This document shows, one piece after another, positions 44,791-56,025 of a stretch of DNA of 64,000 nt. A model generated the notes under the pieces. The model saw only the letters and a list, made by a program, of their open reading frames with translations. It made no database searches and was not told where the DNA came from. How positions within the stretch are numbered: the first letter of the stretch is position 1; the number at the start of each line of letters is the position of its first letter. Position numbers and translations under genes: made by a program. The DNA is from Archivesica marissinica (lineage: Eukaryota > Mollusca > Bivalvia > Venerida > Vesicomyidae), in the NCBI GenBank assembly GCA_014843695.1, contig CM026387.1, positions 73,319,749 to 73,383,748 on the forward strand, read 5' to 3'.

Positions 44791-45150
44791 CTGGTTTGTT
44801 TTGATAATCACTACATTCCTCTTGTGCATATTGTCAGTGGAATGACTTTTGACTGCTTTTTTCCCGGATGACTTGTAACTGATTGTCTTTCCGCTGGGAA
44901 CACAAAAACAAACCCTGTGTATGTCCGTTTTTTTCAACCATTTCTCATACTTTTGACCAGATTTGTCAATTTCTTCCAACCATTCCCAACCACTTTCATT
45001 TTCGGATCGTTTTTTCCCAAATTCACCAAATAGAAAACTTAGCGTAAAGTGGTCTACGGTGAATGTCGCAAAATGAGTTGTTTCCCTTGTCAGTCTATTT
45101 TCCTTTGAAATAACGACAACTCTTCGCCATCTTGCGCGCGCACTCAGCAC
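44791..45150 (-). CDS. Possible zinc-finger-like exon, unidentified gene
   Basis: A minus-strand frame of 179 codons is open from 45150 down to 44611; a likely 5' splice site (CCAG|GTACAG) falls at 44791. The middle reads KKRSENESGWEWLEEIDKSG, QKYEKWLKKTDIHRVCFC, SGKTISYKSSGKKAVKSH and DNMHKRNV. The spacing W...CFC...GKKAVxSHxxxxxHKR resembles the degenerate C-C-H-H finger at the start of transposase-derived proteins in invertebrates, but the second cysteine position reads S in CVPSGK. The 5' boundary is uncertain, since the frame opens with GTG rather than ATG. It could be a first exon or a transposase relic. Confidence 0.4.
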
Positions 45151-45389
45151 TGTTCGTTCCGATCGTAAACGAGGTAGCTTTCGGGACTTTTCGGAGCGTG
45201 TAGTTCAATTGACTAACGGAAACGGGCGGAAATGCGCGAAACCAGTTCTATTTTAAGTAACATGTCTTGCATCTACGTTTTGAATATGTCTACATTCAAT
45301 GGTAATTAGGTTAAAACTAATTCTCGAAATACTAGGTGTTACAATCATAGGCCCTACTTCTTCTTTTTTTTAACAGTTGCAGTCATCCA

Positions 45390-45560
45390 ATTATCACCAA
45401 TACTAGGAATTTTACCAATCTGTGGGAATATTCTAGGAATGCTAGGAATTTACTCATTGCAAAATTCCTAAATGTCCCAGGTCTGGGAATTCTTTCTGGA
45501 AAAGGTAGTGATATGTAGAAATATAAATTCCCAGAAATCCAAAGTCTCGGGTGGAAGAGT
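45390..45560. repeat. Low-copy CTAGGAAT/GGGAATTC palindromic words
   Basis: ACTAGGAATTTTACC, TCTAGGAATGCTAGGAATT and CCCAGGTCTGGGAATTC are variations of one short word. They resemble the more regular array at 49890-50270. Confidence 0.5.
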
Positions 45561-45804
45561 TTGAATCCCATATCCCACCACCATAGAAAATCACAAAATC
45601 CACATTGAATAGTTAATTATATTTACATAATATTATGACATAGTTGACAAAATTATATACACACACATTCTACCTTCTAACGGTTTGCCTAGAAACACCA
45701 AATATCAGACCCAAAGTTATTTTGGCACACAGCTACGTTGTGAGCGACTAAATTTTTCATTATGCTTGCGAAATCAGTTCTATCCATTATGTCTACACCA
45801 CTGA

Positions 45805-46140
45805 AAATGTCACTGGTATTCCACTGGAATCCAGTGGAATTTTGATATTCCAGTGAAATCACTGGTATTCCATTGGTATTCCACTGGAATACCAGTGATC
45901 GTATTCCAGTGCCACAGATTCCAGTGGAATACCAGTGACATATTCCAGTGAGATTCCACCGAGATGGAATTCCAGTGGAATACCAGTGACATATTCCAGT
46001 GAGATTCCACCGAGATGGAATTCCAGTGGAATACCAGTGGCCATATATATATATATTCCAGCGACATTGAATTCCAGTGGAATGCCAGTGACTTTCATTA
46101 ATCATATTAAAACACTGGTATTCCACTGGAAGTCTGGAAT
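45805..46140. repeat. Palindromic CCAGTGG array, left
   Basis: Built from TTCCAGTGGAATACCAGTG, its complement, and a 53 bp higher unit (GACATATTCCAGTGAGATTC, CACCGAGATGGAATTC) present twice at about 45939 and 45989. The words read the same on both strands apart from A/T choice. Confidence 0.85.
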
Positions 46141-46166
46141 CACATGTAGAACACAATAATCATATT

Positions 46167-46402
46167 TGTGGAAGTCGTGATAGCGCAGTGGATGCGCGTT
46201 CGCTTCAGGTGCGAAAGGTCCGGAGTTCGAGCCCCACTGGAGCCGTTATGATTGTGCCCTTAGGCAAGGCATTTAAATTCCACGTTGCCTCTCTCTCCCT
46301 CGATCGTGGCGATGGATTCCATCAGGAATGAGGTCTCGAGAGTGATTTATATAAGTTGAAATAACTTGTTTTGCAATCGAGCTAAAATAAATTTGTATAA
46401 AC
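46167..46402 (+). mobile_element. SINE-B, full length
   Basis: Head GATAGCGCAGTGGATGCGCG, box B GGAGTTCGAGCCCC, family body, tail GCAATCGAGCTAAAATAAAT. A perfect 10 bp target duplication TAATCATATT flanks it (46157-46166, 46403-46412). Confidence 0.9.
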
Positions 46403-46412
46403 TAATCATATT

Positions 46413-47087
46413 AAACATAAATGGGATTCCAGTGACATTTGACTATCATGGACTTCTAGTACAATACTAATAAATATCGATATAATTAACTATATGTTTA
46501 ATAGTGTGTATTGGGAATCCGAATGACGTCACATAACACGCCTCATGGCATGGGAGTTATGCGATAATTATGTTATATCAGCTATTGTATTGTACGATAT
46601 TACCAAACTGTGTACGAAATGTACTGGGTACGAGATGACCAGGTACCATTATCATAACGTAGGCGAAAAGATCCGAGGTTTTTCCGAATGGCATCGGCTT
46701 TTGTTCGTGAAACGACTAGCGATTGGTCCGATTCTAATTCTAGTGCCATCATTAGCCAATCAGATATCGGTTTCTTTCTAGCATCTCGCGCCATAATTTA
46801 CCGGGAATTTTGCAATTCACCATTCTTTCTTCAAATTCTGAGACAGAATACTCTTGTAATCAAAATAAATACTCACGAGTGTATCAGGAATTTATAAATA
46901 TTCGAATGCTTTCTGTTACCAAGATGTATTCGTGACCTGTTTCGACTGTATCTTTATTAATTGACATGCGTCACGATTTGTTGAAATCCGTTTCCGGTGT
47001 TAAAAAATTGCAAATTTTAAGCGAAAAACGCACATTTTCAGCGAAAACTAACTTTATAATCACTCGTAAAGATAGGTACTGGACGCC
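46413..47087. other. 5' region of the piggyBac relic
   Basis: No terminal repeat of the transposon can be identified. A TGACGTCAC palindrome lies at about 46524. Frames here show no recognised domain. Confidence 0.35.
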
Positions 47088-48430
47088 ATGGACATTATAA
47101 ATGAAATATTTGCCGATTCGGGCAGTGAAAGTGAATTCGAGGGCTTTTCGGATGAAGATTTGCCGGAAAACGAAACCGAAAATGATGATTCGGACAGTGA
47201 AAATGAAAGAATTCCGCAAAATGTTGTGAATTCTTATGATCACGAGTGGCTGATGAACTTTTCACGTATTGGAGTCGGTCCTAAACATTTACCGGACGAC
47301 CCTACGGAAGCAGACATCATGAAATTATTCTTGAATGATGATATTTTGCAAACATTTGTTGAGGAAACTAACAGATCTATATGCCCAGCAATATTTGGAG
47401 GCACATCCTAACCTGGGTCCGTTTAGTCGTTTTTTGAAGTGGACAGACATTGATATACCGGAAATGAGGGCATTCATTGCTATCCTCCTACTGAGCGGAA
47501 TAAGCAAGAGGTCAAGTTACGAGTTATACTGGTCATCGGATCCATTGCTGGAAATGAAAGGGTTTCGACACATAATGGCTCGTGATCGATTTCAGAACAT
47601 TTTGGCCTTCTTTCACATAATGGCTCGTGATCGATTTCAGAACATTTTGGCCTTCTTTCACTTGGTAGACAATGCGTTACCTAGGGACCACCCTCATCAT
47701 GACAAAGCGTTCAAGATCCGACCTCTGATTGATTCATGTGTACCACTGTGGCAGCGACATTTCAATCCTGACAAAGAGGTATCGGTCGATGAAAGTATGA
47801 TTCCTTTCAAGGGGAGGACTGCCATTATGCAGTTCATGCCTGCTAAGCCAACAAAATGGGGACTGAAAGCTTGGGGCTTAGCCGACGCAGCTACAGGCTA
47901 TACATGTACAATTGGAAACTGTACCTTGGCAAAGAAACTGGTCCGGCACAGAACTTGCCACTTACCCATCGTGTGGTAATGTCAGTATGTGAGCCATTGC
48001 TGGAGATAGGTCACGTTGTATACATGGACAACTTCTTTTCATCACCAAGATTATTTCAAGATCTTGCTGATCATCAAACTGGAGCGTGTGGAACACTGCG
48101 TGTCAACCGACAAGGTGTGCCGGTCAGGATCAAGAATGCAAAACCTAAAGCTGGGGATCCCGCGGTCACAGACAGAGATGACCCAATTCTATACATTGCC
48201 TGGTGTGATAAGCGGATTGTGAATGTAATTACAACGGCCCATAATACAGACACATTCAGAAAAAGTGTTAGATCCATGAATCAGCCTGGAAATGTACGCA
48301 TTGTTCAGAAACCAATCGCTATCCAGGCGTACACGCAGCACATGGGTGGGATTGATCGTGCAGACAAGGCTATGACATTCTACATGGTGCTTCATCGCTC
48401 TATGAAATGGTGGAAGAAAGTTTTTTTCTA
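47088..48430 (+). pseudogene. piggyBac-type transposase, frameshifted and 3'-truncated
   Basis: The ATG at 47088 opens an acidic N-terminus (SDSENERIPQN) typical of piggyBac proteins. A one-base shift near 47366-47385 moves the frame into YAQQYLEAHPNLGPFSRFL, EMRAFIAILLLSGISKRSSY and YWSSDPLLEM. HIMARDRFQNILAFF is then present twice, a 45 bp tandem duplication at about 47570-47659. VSVDESMIPFKGR follows, with the first catalytic aspartate at 47788-47790. A second shift near 47905 leads into LLEIGHVVYMDNFFSS (second aspartate 48027-48029) and QHMGGIDRADKAM (aspartates 48354-48356 and 48363-48365), so the DDD triad is retained. Homology ends at MKWWKKVFFYLL, where CCAGTGG repeats begin; the C-terminal cysteine-rich domain is absent. 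It cannot encode active transposase. Confidence 0.9.
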
Positions 48431-48431
48431 T

Positions 48432-48900
48432 TTACTGACACACCAGTGGAATTCCAATGCATCCAGTGAAATTCAACTAGTAATTTTTATGATATTCCAC
48501 TGGCTTAATTACCACCGGAATACCGCTGGTATTCCAGTGGCATTCCACCGGTAAATTTCGACGGAATTTCACTGGCATACCAGTGGTATTCCAGTGGCAT
48601 TCCACCGGTAAATTTCGACGGAATTTCACTGGCATACCAGTGGAATTCCACTGGTATTCCAGCGGGATACCATTGAAAATCCACTGGTATTCCAGTGGCA
48701 TTCCACCGGTAAATTTCGACGGAATTTCAATGGCATACCAGTGGAATTCCACTGGTATTCCAGTGGGATACCATGGAATATCCACTGGTATTCCAGTAAA
48801 ATGTTGATATCTCACTGGAATACCAGTGGAATTTCACTGGTATTCCGATGAAATACCGTCGAAATTTACCGGTGAGATTCCACTGGTATTCCAGTGATTA
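48432..48900. repeat. Palindromic CCAGTGG array, right
   Basis: Words such as CCACTGGTATTCCAGTGG alternate in both orientations. A longer unit (CATTCCACCGGTAAATTTCG, ACGGAATTTCACTGGCATAC) occurs three times and once inverted (CGTCGAAATTTACCGGTG near 48858). Confidence 0.87.
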
Positions 48901-49889
48901 TTTTCAGTAGGGTAACTTAATATTAGACTGGACATTTTCAATGTGGCGACATATTTCAGAAATATTCTAGTTCTATGCAAAATTTCATGTATAGAAACAT
49001 CTTAATTATTAATAATAAAAATATATTATATCACATCAGCATATCACATAGCCTCTCTCTCAGTCTCAACATTTCAAGTTTGAACATACTCATTTGCCCA
49101 AATGTCGAACAAAATATATTGAAGAACAATTATATCTGTAACTAAATAACGTCCAGTGTTAATCCATTTAAAAACTACCAACGTAATTTGCAACATAGTC
49201 CACATTCATTTATTTGTTTATCACGCCATTTTGTTCTCGCAATAACACCGCCGGTAATGAACACAATGGGTAAACAATAGGATTACCTGTAAATTGAATT
49301 GTGAAAACACGGAAGGTGTTAACATTTCAGACGAGACTAAGGTCATTCAGATTAGGATTTTCGTCGTCGGGCGTTCGGTTTTCCAGGGAAATTTGCAATA
49401 GAGATGTGCACAAATGGTTACGAAAACTTGTCCGATATTCGGAAAAGAGGGGTTTGGGTTTATAGAGGTTTTGTTAACAAAAATAAAGGAAAACTATCGG
49501 GACCGTGAAAAGCGTCCGGTTTCGAGGGAATTTTGACGAGTTCGACTGTATTAGATTGAATACATGTTCATGTTTATTCAAGTTAATGTTGTCTGTTTAT
49601 ACCACAGGGATTCGGCACGTTTGGGGGTACTAGTATATATATTTAAGTACAGGGATTCTACTCTGTGGGATGTCAGATTTCGCATCGATCAGTAAAATGG
49701 CCCTATCTGAAACAATTTTGTACAAAGCTATCCAAATATAACGCCTATCCCGAGTCTTTATATTGTTCTGCAGATCCCCATTGACATTTGTAGTTAAAAA
49801 TCATGCATGGAATTCTCAATCGTTAAAAATCATGCATGGAATTCTCAATCCAAGGTAATTCCATGCATGGTATTATATATATATATATA
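48901..49889. other. Unassigned DNA with a short direct repeat
   Basis: No gene is recognised. TTAAAAATCATGCATGGAAT occurs twice in tandem at about 49794-49850, each followed by TCTCAATC, and is followed by a (TA)n run near 49876. Confidence 0.5.
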
Positions 49890-50270
49890 GATTTTAGTTA
49901 AAAATCCTGGAATTCCTAAGTTCCTAGGAATCCAAGGGTATTCCTAGGATTGCAAGTATACTGTCTATTCTGTTTATTATAAATCTAAAGAACTGGGATT
50001 CCTAGGAATCCCAAGATATTCCTGTTTCAATACCAGCAAGGAATCCTAGGATCACATTTGAGCCCAAGATTCCTAGGATATTCCTAAGAAATTTTGACCG
50101 AAATATCTTAGGATTCCTAGGACCTAGGAATTCCTTGTCCTAGGAATCCTAAGATATTCCTGTTTCAATACCAGCAAGGAATCCTTGGATTTTCCTAGGA
50201 TCCCATGTATCATTTGAGGCTGAGATTCCTAGGAGATTCCTAGGATATTCCTAACAAATTTTGACAAGGT
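49890..50270. repeat. Palindromic TCCTAGGA array
   Basis: ATTCCTAGGAATCC-type words in both orientations, with a longer block (ATTCCTGTTTCAATACCAGC, AAGGAATCC) twice at about 50018 and 50156. It has the same general design as the CCAGTGG arrays: a short near-palindrome repeated irregularly. Confidence 0.8.
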
Positions 50271-50678
50271 TGTTGGACCAATTTTTGTCATTTACATATT
50301 TTCAATCTTTATTATAGTTACATAGATATCTACATATAAATTTAAACATGTAGAGAACATTCTGACACATTTTATAAAAAAAAGAAATAAGAAAATTCCT
50401 AAAATTATTGGTGATAAACTATTCATTAATAATGATGGATTCCTGGTTAAAATATGATGGGTATGTTCCAGCAGATGTGTTCTTTCCCACTATGATGACA
50501 TTTAATGGCATTTACATAGTTATTTATGAAAACAAGAAAGCCAAAAATAAACATGTAGAAACAAATTGGAATCCCAGAAAGGATGAATTACCCAAGAAAA
50601 ACAAGGTCTGACCACAAATTAATTGTTTTGGGTGAGATTACTATTTCTATGGGTATTTATGCCATAAACAGTAATCCC

Positions 50679-50919
50679 GTAACCCTTTCACCACCACAGA
50701 CCTCTAAATAGGCTTACAAAAAGTGTAGATCCAGATGAGCCGGCTCGTGACGAGCCGTCTCATCAGGATCTGCACTTTTTGCCAGTGATATGACTATTTT
50801 TAGACATAATTACCCATTTTGATAAATGAACTTGTCCAAATGTGATTTTCTGATTCATTTATTGGTTTATGAATATCATGGACCAGTTCATGTGAGTTAC
50901 TTGGTGTTGAATGGGTTAA
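50679..50919. mobile_element. TTAA-flanked MITE, family P1
   Basis: Left target reads GTAA by a single change (GTAACCCTTTCACCACCACAG); right end TTGGTGTTGAATGGGTTAA. The central hairpin is perfect for the family. Confidence 0.86.
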
Positions 50920-50959
50920 ATGGCTCTTGTTCACTCGGGTATATAAGATTATGAATTGT

Positions 50960-51310
50960 GGCAGCTGAATGCACAGACACGCCCCATATAACTCTGGCAT
51001 ATATACATGTACATATTATGTAAGCGGTTAAATCATGCCCTTGTCAACTTGACCATACAGCAATGATAGTGCTCTGATATTAAAGAATACCCATTGTTGA
51101 CCCCCTCCCGGCCTCCACCCCACCCCTGTAGTTGAACAACGTTTAATTGATCAATAATGGGTAGGAAGCAAGATGCCGAGTTCACACTTCACACACCGTC
51201 AACTCACAGACAGCAGATTGCATAGATACGTCCCATGCAACTCTGGCATATCCATATATACATGTATGCATTTACGCGGTCAAAGTGTACCCTAGTCAAC
51301 TCGACCGTAT
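50960..51310. repeat. Diverged direct duplication
   Basis: The segments near 50968-51050 and 51215-51305 share ACTCTGGCATAT, TATACATGTA, GCGGTYAAA and GTCAACTYGACC in the same order. No gene is seen. Confidence 0.55.
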
Positions 51311-51677
51311 GCCTTAGCATACGCCCCTGTATCTCTGGCCATTGTATGCCACGGCGATTTTCGATTTTAATGAATGACCTGGACGTCACTGTTTTCAAAT
51401 ATCAACAAAAGTAAAAGCCATTTTTTAAAAATGCTAAAAAACAGTGATTGAAATATATTGTATAAATCTATATTATAACAGACAGTTTTTCGCAGAGTAC
51501 AGGGGTACTGGGACATATGCTGAGACCGAGGGTCGAGCTGACTAGAGTACGATATTACCACGTAAATACATGTACATGTATATGCAATCTGCTGCCTAAT
51601 GCCATGGCAATTAAAACATAAAAGTGACTTGGAAATTCCCCACCCAGAGCCTCTAGGTAAAATTATCAGGAGCTGAA

Positions 51678-51966
51678 TTTGTGTGTGTGTATTTACGTTT
51701 ATTTATCGTCGCTACCAGTTGCCCATATGAGCGACGCCTCCTGAAGAGATTAGTCATTTTAGAGGATAGTGCAATGATACAGACAGAGACCCATTCCAGA
51801 GTTTCCTCTGGTTCTTTTACGTGCACGGTGTAAAGCACCGACAAAAGACCTCGGGTTAACGTCCCATCTGAAAGACTGTTCATTTTATTAGTCAGACGGG
51901 GGATCGAACCTGCGATCCCAGGATTACCAGTCCAGCGTGCTACCACTGGACTACAGATCCGTCTGT
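51678..51966 (-). mobile_element. SINE-A, full length
   Basis: Antisense copy with head (CTGGACTACAGATCCGTC; GGGATCGAACCTGCGATCCC), body and tail. A perfect 12 bp target duplication TCAGGAGCTGAA lies at 51666-51677 and 51967-51978. Confidence 0.92.
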
Positions 51967-52258
51967 TCAGGAGCTGAAGAGTAATACGCATGTATATAAC
52001 TTACAAGAGAAGTAATAGTGTGTACCTGTTCTGGGCCAAACTTTGGTCTGCGCTAATATTCAATTCAGGGTCATACCAAATTATGTTGGAGATGTGTACT
52101 CGTTTGAGCTCAGTGTGTGAAAAAATTTCATTGATAAAGATATGCCTATTTATGGATAATGATGATTTTATGGAAGATTCTCATCAGGGCAAGTAAATAA
52201 CGTTTTCCTGTTTGGCAGACGAGTAAAATTGCTTGTCTTTCACTGTCTCTGAGAAAAC

Positions 52259-52696
52259 TCAGGCACGGCACGCAATATTTACAACAAAATAAACAATTTT
52301 GCTTGCACAGATTTTGCCTCCACCTACAAATTCCGAAACCGCACTAGCAAACGTGTTGAACTTTAGTCCACCTGGCTTATGTAACCAACTTGGACTGGCT
52401 TGAAATATTTTCGCCTGGAAATAGCTCACTGTATGCCAGATATGCATATGTCTTCTGTCGACCACGCGGTCAGTATTTAGTGCCATTTTGGATTTAAAAT
52501 AACATTTTTCGAAATGGAGAATATGGAAGTCGGAGAAATCGGTTTGACGGTCGTAAATGGTCTCCATGAAGGAAGGCATCATTCGCGGATATTTGTTCAT
52601 CAAAGAAAGAGGCATGCGAATATACGCTGAAGGAGATTGTGTTATTGCCAAATGTAGACTACAGTAAATGTACACTGTCATGCTGTGGACGGTCAT
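52259..52696 (-). CDS. Unassigned 145-codon ORF
   Basis: The longest minus-strand frame here that is not made of a repeat. An inner ATG in a fair context (CCAAAATGGC near 52488) would give MALNTDRVVDRRHMHIWH, FQAKIFQASPSWLHKPGG and KFNTFASAVSEFVGGGKI. I recognise no domain. The plus strand also holds a short protein-like frame here (MVSMKEGIIRGYLFIKERG near 52557), so either strand could be an old coding remnant or chance. Confidence 0.22.
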   Translation of the reverse strand: MTVHSMTVYIYCSLHLAITQSPSAYIRMPLSLMNKYPRMMPSFMETIYDRQTDFSDFHILHFEKCYFKSKMALNTDRVVDRRHMHIWHTVSYFQAKIFQASPSWLHKPGGLKFNTFASAVSEFVGGGKICASKIVYFVVNIACRA

Positions 52697-52979
52697 GCTG
52701 TGGTTTCAAATCCAAAGACGAGGGATCTCATGAATGCTTGGTAGCCAAAATTGGGACGAGTTTTCAATTTGTTAAAACCTATGTACTTTCAGTTTCAAAA
52801 TAATTCAAAAGGCATAGCATGGTAGCATGCACACTAAATCATGTAACCCCAATGGTTACAGTAACAAATGTAGCAGTAATTCAGTTAAATAAACATGTCC
52901 GAAATGTTTACATATCCGACTACTACTACAGTTGCGCATATTCCACTATGTTCATTTGGTTCAAAAGGCGTGTGTGTTT

Positions 52980-53260
52980 TACATTTATTTATCGTCACTA
53001 CCGGTTGCCCATATGAGCAATGCCTCCTGAAGAGATTAGTTATTTTAGATTTTGGAGGATGGTGCATGATACAGGCAGAGACCCATTCCAGAGTCTCCTC
53101 TGGTTCTTTTACGTGCATGGTGTAAAGCACCGACACAAGACCTCGGTTTAGCGTCCCATCTGAAAGACTGTTAATTTTATTAGGGTCAGACGGGGGATCG
53201 AACCTGCGATCTCTGGATTACCAGTCCAACGTGTTACCACTGGACTACAGATCCGTCTGT
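52980..53260 (-). mobile_element. SINE-A, full length
   Basis: Antisense copy from TTTTACATTTATTTATCGTC to the complete head (CTGGACTACAGATCCGTC). An 11 bp target duplication GTTCAAAAGGC lies at 52969-52979 and 53261-53271. Confidence 0.92.
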
Positions 53261-53313
53261 GTTCAAAAGGCTGTTGAAAGTCGAACTTATGAGAGATACA
53301 GGGTTGAAGCATC

Positions 53314-53735
53314 ATGCATGACGTCTACAATATATTACGTCATTTTATACTTGTTTGCCCGTGCTATTCAGATTTGAGAAAACTTTACATAAAGAAATAT
53401 TATTTTGTAAGACCAAATATGCTTAAGTTTATTGAATTGTTGCAATCTAATAAAAGAAATATCCTATATAATTTAGCTTTATTCTATAATAAAGCAGTTG
53501 ACATTAAATTAACACTTTTAAATAATATGACATAAATCCAATATCAGCACTAATTATTGTTCATCCTCATAATTAGATGCATTTTCTTATTATTATCAGA
53601 TTCTATATGCCACATGACCACGATAAAATTGTTGTATATATTTACATCATATATATTTGTATATATGTATTTGACGATGTACCATGTACAAGTCTTAATA
53701 AAAGTTCTGTTCTGTTCTGTTCTGTATATTAGTAC
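53314..53735 (+). pseudogene. LINE 3' end: ORF2 C-terminus and 3' tail
   Basis: The 73-codon frame ends LRHFILVCPCYSDLRKLYIK, PNMLKFIELLQSN and NILYNLALFYNKAVDIK, the usual C-terminal pattern of jockey/CR1-like LINE proteins (HFLLxCPxYxxxR ... KFxxLMxS ... NLAxFIxKA). It is followed by an AT-rich 3' untranslated part, a GTACCATGTACAAGTCTTA word, ATAAAAG and a (TTCTG)n tail ending near 53730. The RT domain is missing by 5' truncation, as is common for LINEs. Confidence 0.8.
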
Positions 53736-53940
53736 AATATAACCTGCATATTTTGATTGGATAATTATAAATTTAACCTGTTTGTTGACACCTGGGGCTG
53801 AGATCAATTAGCCATTTTGTTTATTGTATAGAGTCCAGAGGTGTAAATACATGATTGGATTAATGACTGTCTATGGATTATATTTAATTATCAGAAACAC
53901 TCATAGGTATATAACACGTTATACACTGCTAGAATGTAAC

Positions 53941-54232
53941 TGACAGATCTGTAGTCCAGTGGTAACACACTGGACTGGTAATCCAGGGATCGCAGGTTCG
54001 ATTCCCAACGTCTGACTCTAATAAAATTAAGTCTTTCAGATTGGACTTCAAACCAAGGTTTCGTGTCAGTGCTTTACACTGTGCACGTAAAAGAACCAGA
54101 GGAGCTCTGGAATGGGTCTCTGTCTGTATCATTGCACTATCCTCCAAAAATCTAAAATGACTAATCTCTTCAGGAGGCGTCGCTCATATGGGCAACCGGT
54201 AGCGACAATCAATAAATGTAAAACACACACAC
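53941..54232 (+). mobile_element. SINE-A, full length, left member of a pair
   Basis: Complete head (TAGTCCAGTGG; AGGTTCGATTCCC) and body. The 12 bp word CTAGAATGTAAC ends directly before it at 53940 and reappears after the second SINE-A at 55261-55272, not after this copy. Confidence 0.88.
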
Positions 54233-54648
54233 AAAAATACTGAAATAATGTTTAAACTAAATTTAGAAATATGGAGAGCCTGAATTGCTCCATCTGCAAC
54301 TCAGTGCCCACTAAAATCCAGAAAAATTGTGAAACAAGATAGGGGGTGGGGTCACTTGCCTCCCAAAAGGGAAGCACACATTTTATGAAGGTCATGTATA
54401 TAATTATGTAGCTGACACAGATTGAAATCCTGTATTCACATGGGCTGTTGTCAAAATAAAAATGATGCTTTGATTAAAATTACCACCCCTTGAAAATCAC
54501 GTCATGCATTCTCATGTGAATTCATACCATATCATATTGTCACATGCCAAAATGAAATAAGAACCATAATAAATTATTTATTATTTTTGTGATCAATAAA
54601 ACATTTACATTTCTTAGCCAAGCACAGAACATTTAGTTATACACATTT
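54233..54648. other. DNA between paired SINE-A copies
   Basis: No gene is recognised. Together with the antisense SINE-B that follows, it separates the two SINE-A copies that share an outer target duplication. Confidence 0.45.
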
Positions 54649-54864
54649 ATTTAGCTCGATTGCGAAACAAGTTCTTACAACTTATATTAATCACTCTCGA
54701 GACCTCATTCCTGATGGAATCCATCGCCACGAGAGAGAGAAGAGCAACGTGGAAATTAAATGCCTTGTCTAAGGGCACTATCGTAACCGCTCCAACGGGG
54801 CTCGAACTCCGGACCTTTCGCACCTGGAGCGAACGCGCATCCACTGCGCTATCACGACTTCCAC
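54649..54864 (-). mobile_element. SINE-B, full length
   Basis: Antisense: TAGCTCGATTGCGAAACAAG tail, TCATTCCTGATGGAATCC body, GGGCTCGAACTCCGGACC box B and CACTGCGCTATCACGACTTCC head. Confidence 0.88.
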
Positions 54865-54970
54865 ATTCAAGCCAAGCAGAGAAGCCCCCGTCTCCACGAA
54901 GATTGAGTATCGCTGGATGAAAGGCAGAAAGCACACTATTATAATATCAGATGATTCTTTGCAACCAGAT

Positions 54971-55260
54971 CTACGGATCTGTAGTTCAGTGGTTAACACA
55001 GACTGATAATCCAGGGATCGCAGGTTCGATCCCCCTTCTGACCATAATAAAATTAACAGTCTTTCAGATGGGACTTTAAACCGAGGTCTTGTGTCGGTGC
55101 TTTACACTGTGCATGTAAAAGAACCAGAGACTCTAGAATGGGTCTCTGTCTGTATCATTGCACTATCCTCCAAAAATCTAAAATGACGTAATCTCTTCAG
55201 GAGGCGTCGCTCATATGGGTAACCGGTAGCGACGATAAATAAATGTAAAACACACACACA
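54971..55260 (+). mobile_element. SINE-A, right member of a pair
   Basis: Head TACGGATCTGTAGTTCAGTGG with a few lost bases, box B AGGTTCGATCCCCC, full body and tail. Followed directly by CTAGAATGTAAC. Confidence 0.88.
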
Positions 55261-55397
55261 CTAGAATGTAACAATGTAAATCTATATTAGGTCGGAAAAT
55301 TAATCTAGGACATATTAATTGTCCACAGATATATAGATTTTAAAAATACACTAGCATAACCTAAACATGTACGACTCCGAGAGTTGAATTTTCCACC

Positions 55398-55500
55398 CCT
55401 GATGTAAAAGAACAATAGGAGACTGTAGTGTGTCTACGTCTGTATCACTGCACTATCCTCCAAAATCTAAAATGACTAATCTCTTCAGGAGGCATCGCTC
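55398..55500 (+). mobile_element. SINE-A, internal fragment
   Basis: GATGTAAAAGAACAATAGGAG to TTCAGGAGGCATCGCTCAC; head and tail are missing. Confidence 0.75.
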
Positions 55501-55876
55501 ACTCTACAGCACGTCTATATCTGGGCGGTATTCCGTGCTTGAAACGTAAGCACTACGACTGACTACACGATCATGACTTCCACAATACACTTACTCTTGC
55601 ATGTTCCGATTATATTAATAAACAATATCACACAACACTATAAAGTTAGGATTTATTGTGTCATATTTACAGGAAATGTGTTGATTCTGTCGTTAACGAT
55701 GGGCTTCTCTCCTTGGAGGAAGGTAATTCCCTGAGTAAAAGGTCCTTTATATATATATCTCCTGGGTGAAACACATCTATATCATGCTTTCACTCTGCCG
55801 CTGTGTCACTTTGTATACCACTTGAAATATGTTCATGAAACTTTATACACAAACATGCATACATTACAATTGACCA

Positions 55877-55980
55877 GTTGCCGACTGTCAATCAAACTAA
55901 TCAATAAATCCAATCAGTTATTTGGTTAGTTGCCGACTGTCAATCAAACTAATCAATAAATCCAATCAGTTATTTGGTTA
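55877..55980. repeat. 52 bp direct tandem duplication
   Basis: GTTGCCGACTGTCAATCAAAC and the following 31 bases occur twice in a row without change. Confidence 0.92.
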
Positions 55981-56025
55981 TCGTTATTTCACACCTCCCC
56001 CCAGACAATACGTATATTCGACAAG

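Noticed and set aside
50408..50611. Coding exon
   Set aside because: Short, lysine/asparagine-rich frame in AT-rich DNA next to palindromic repeats, with no family resemblance.
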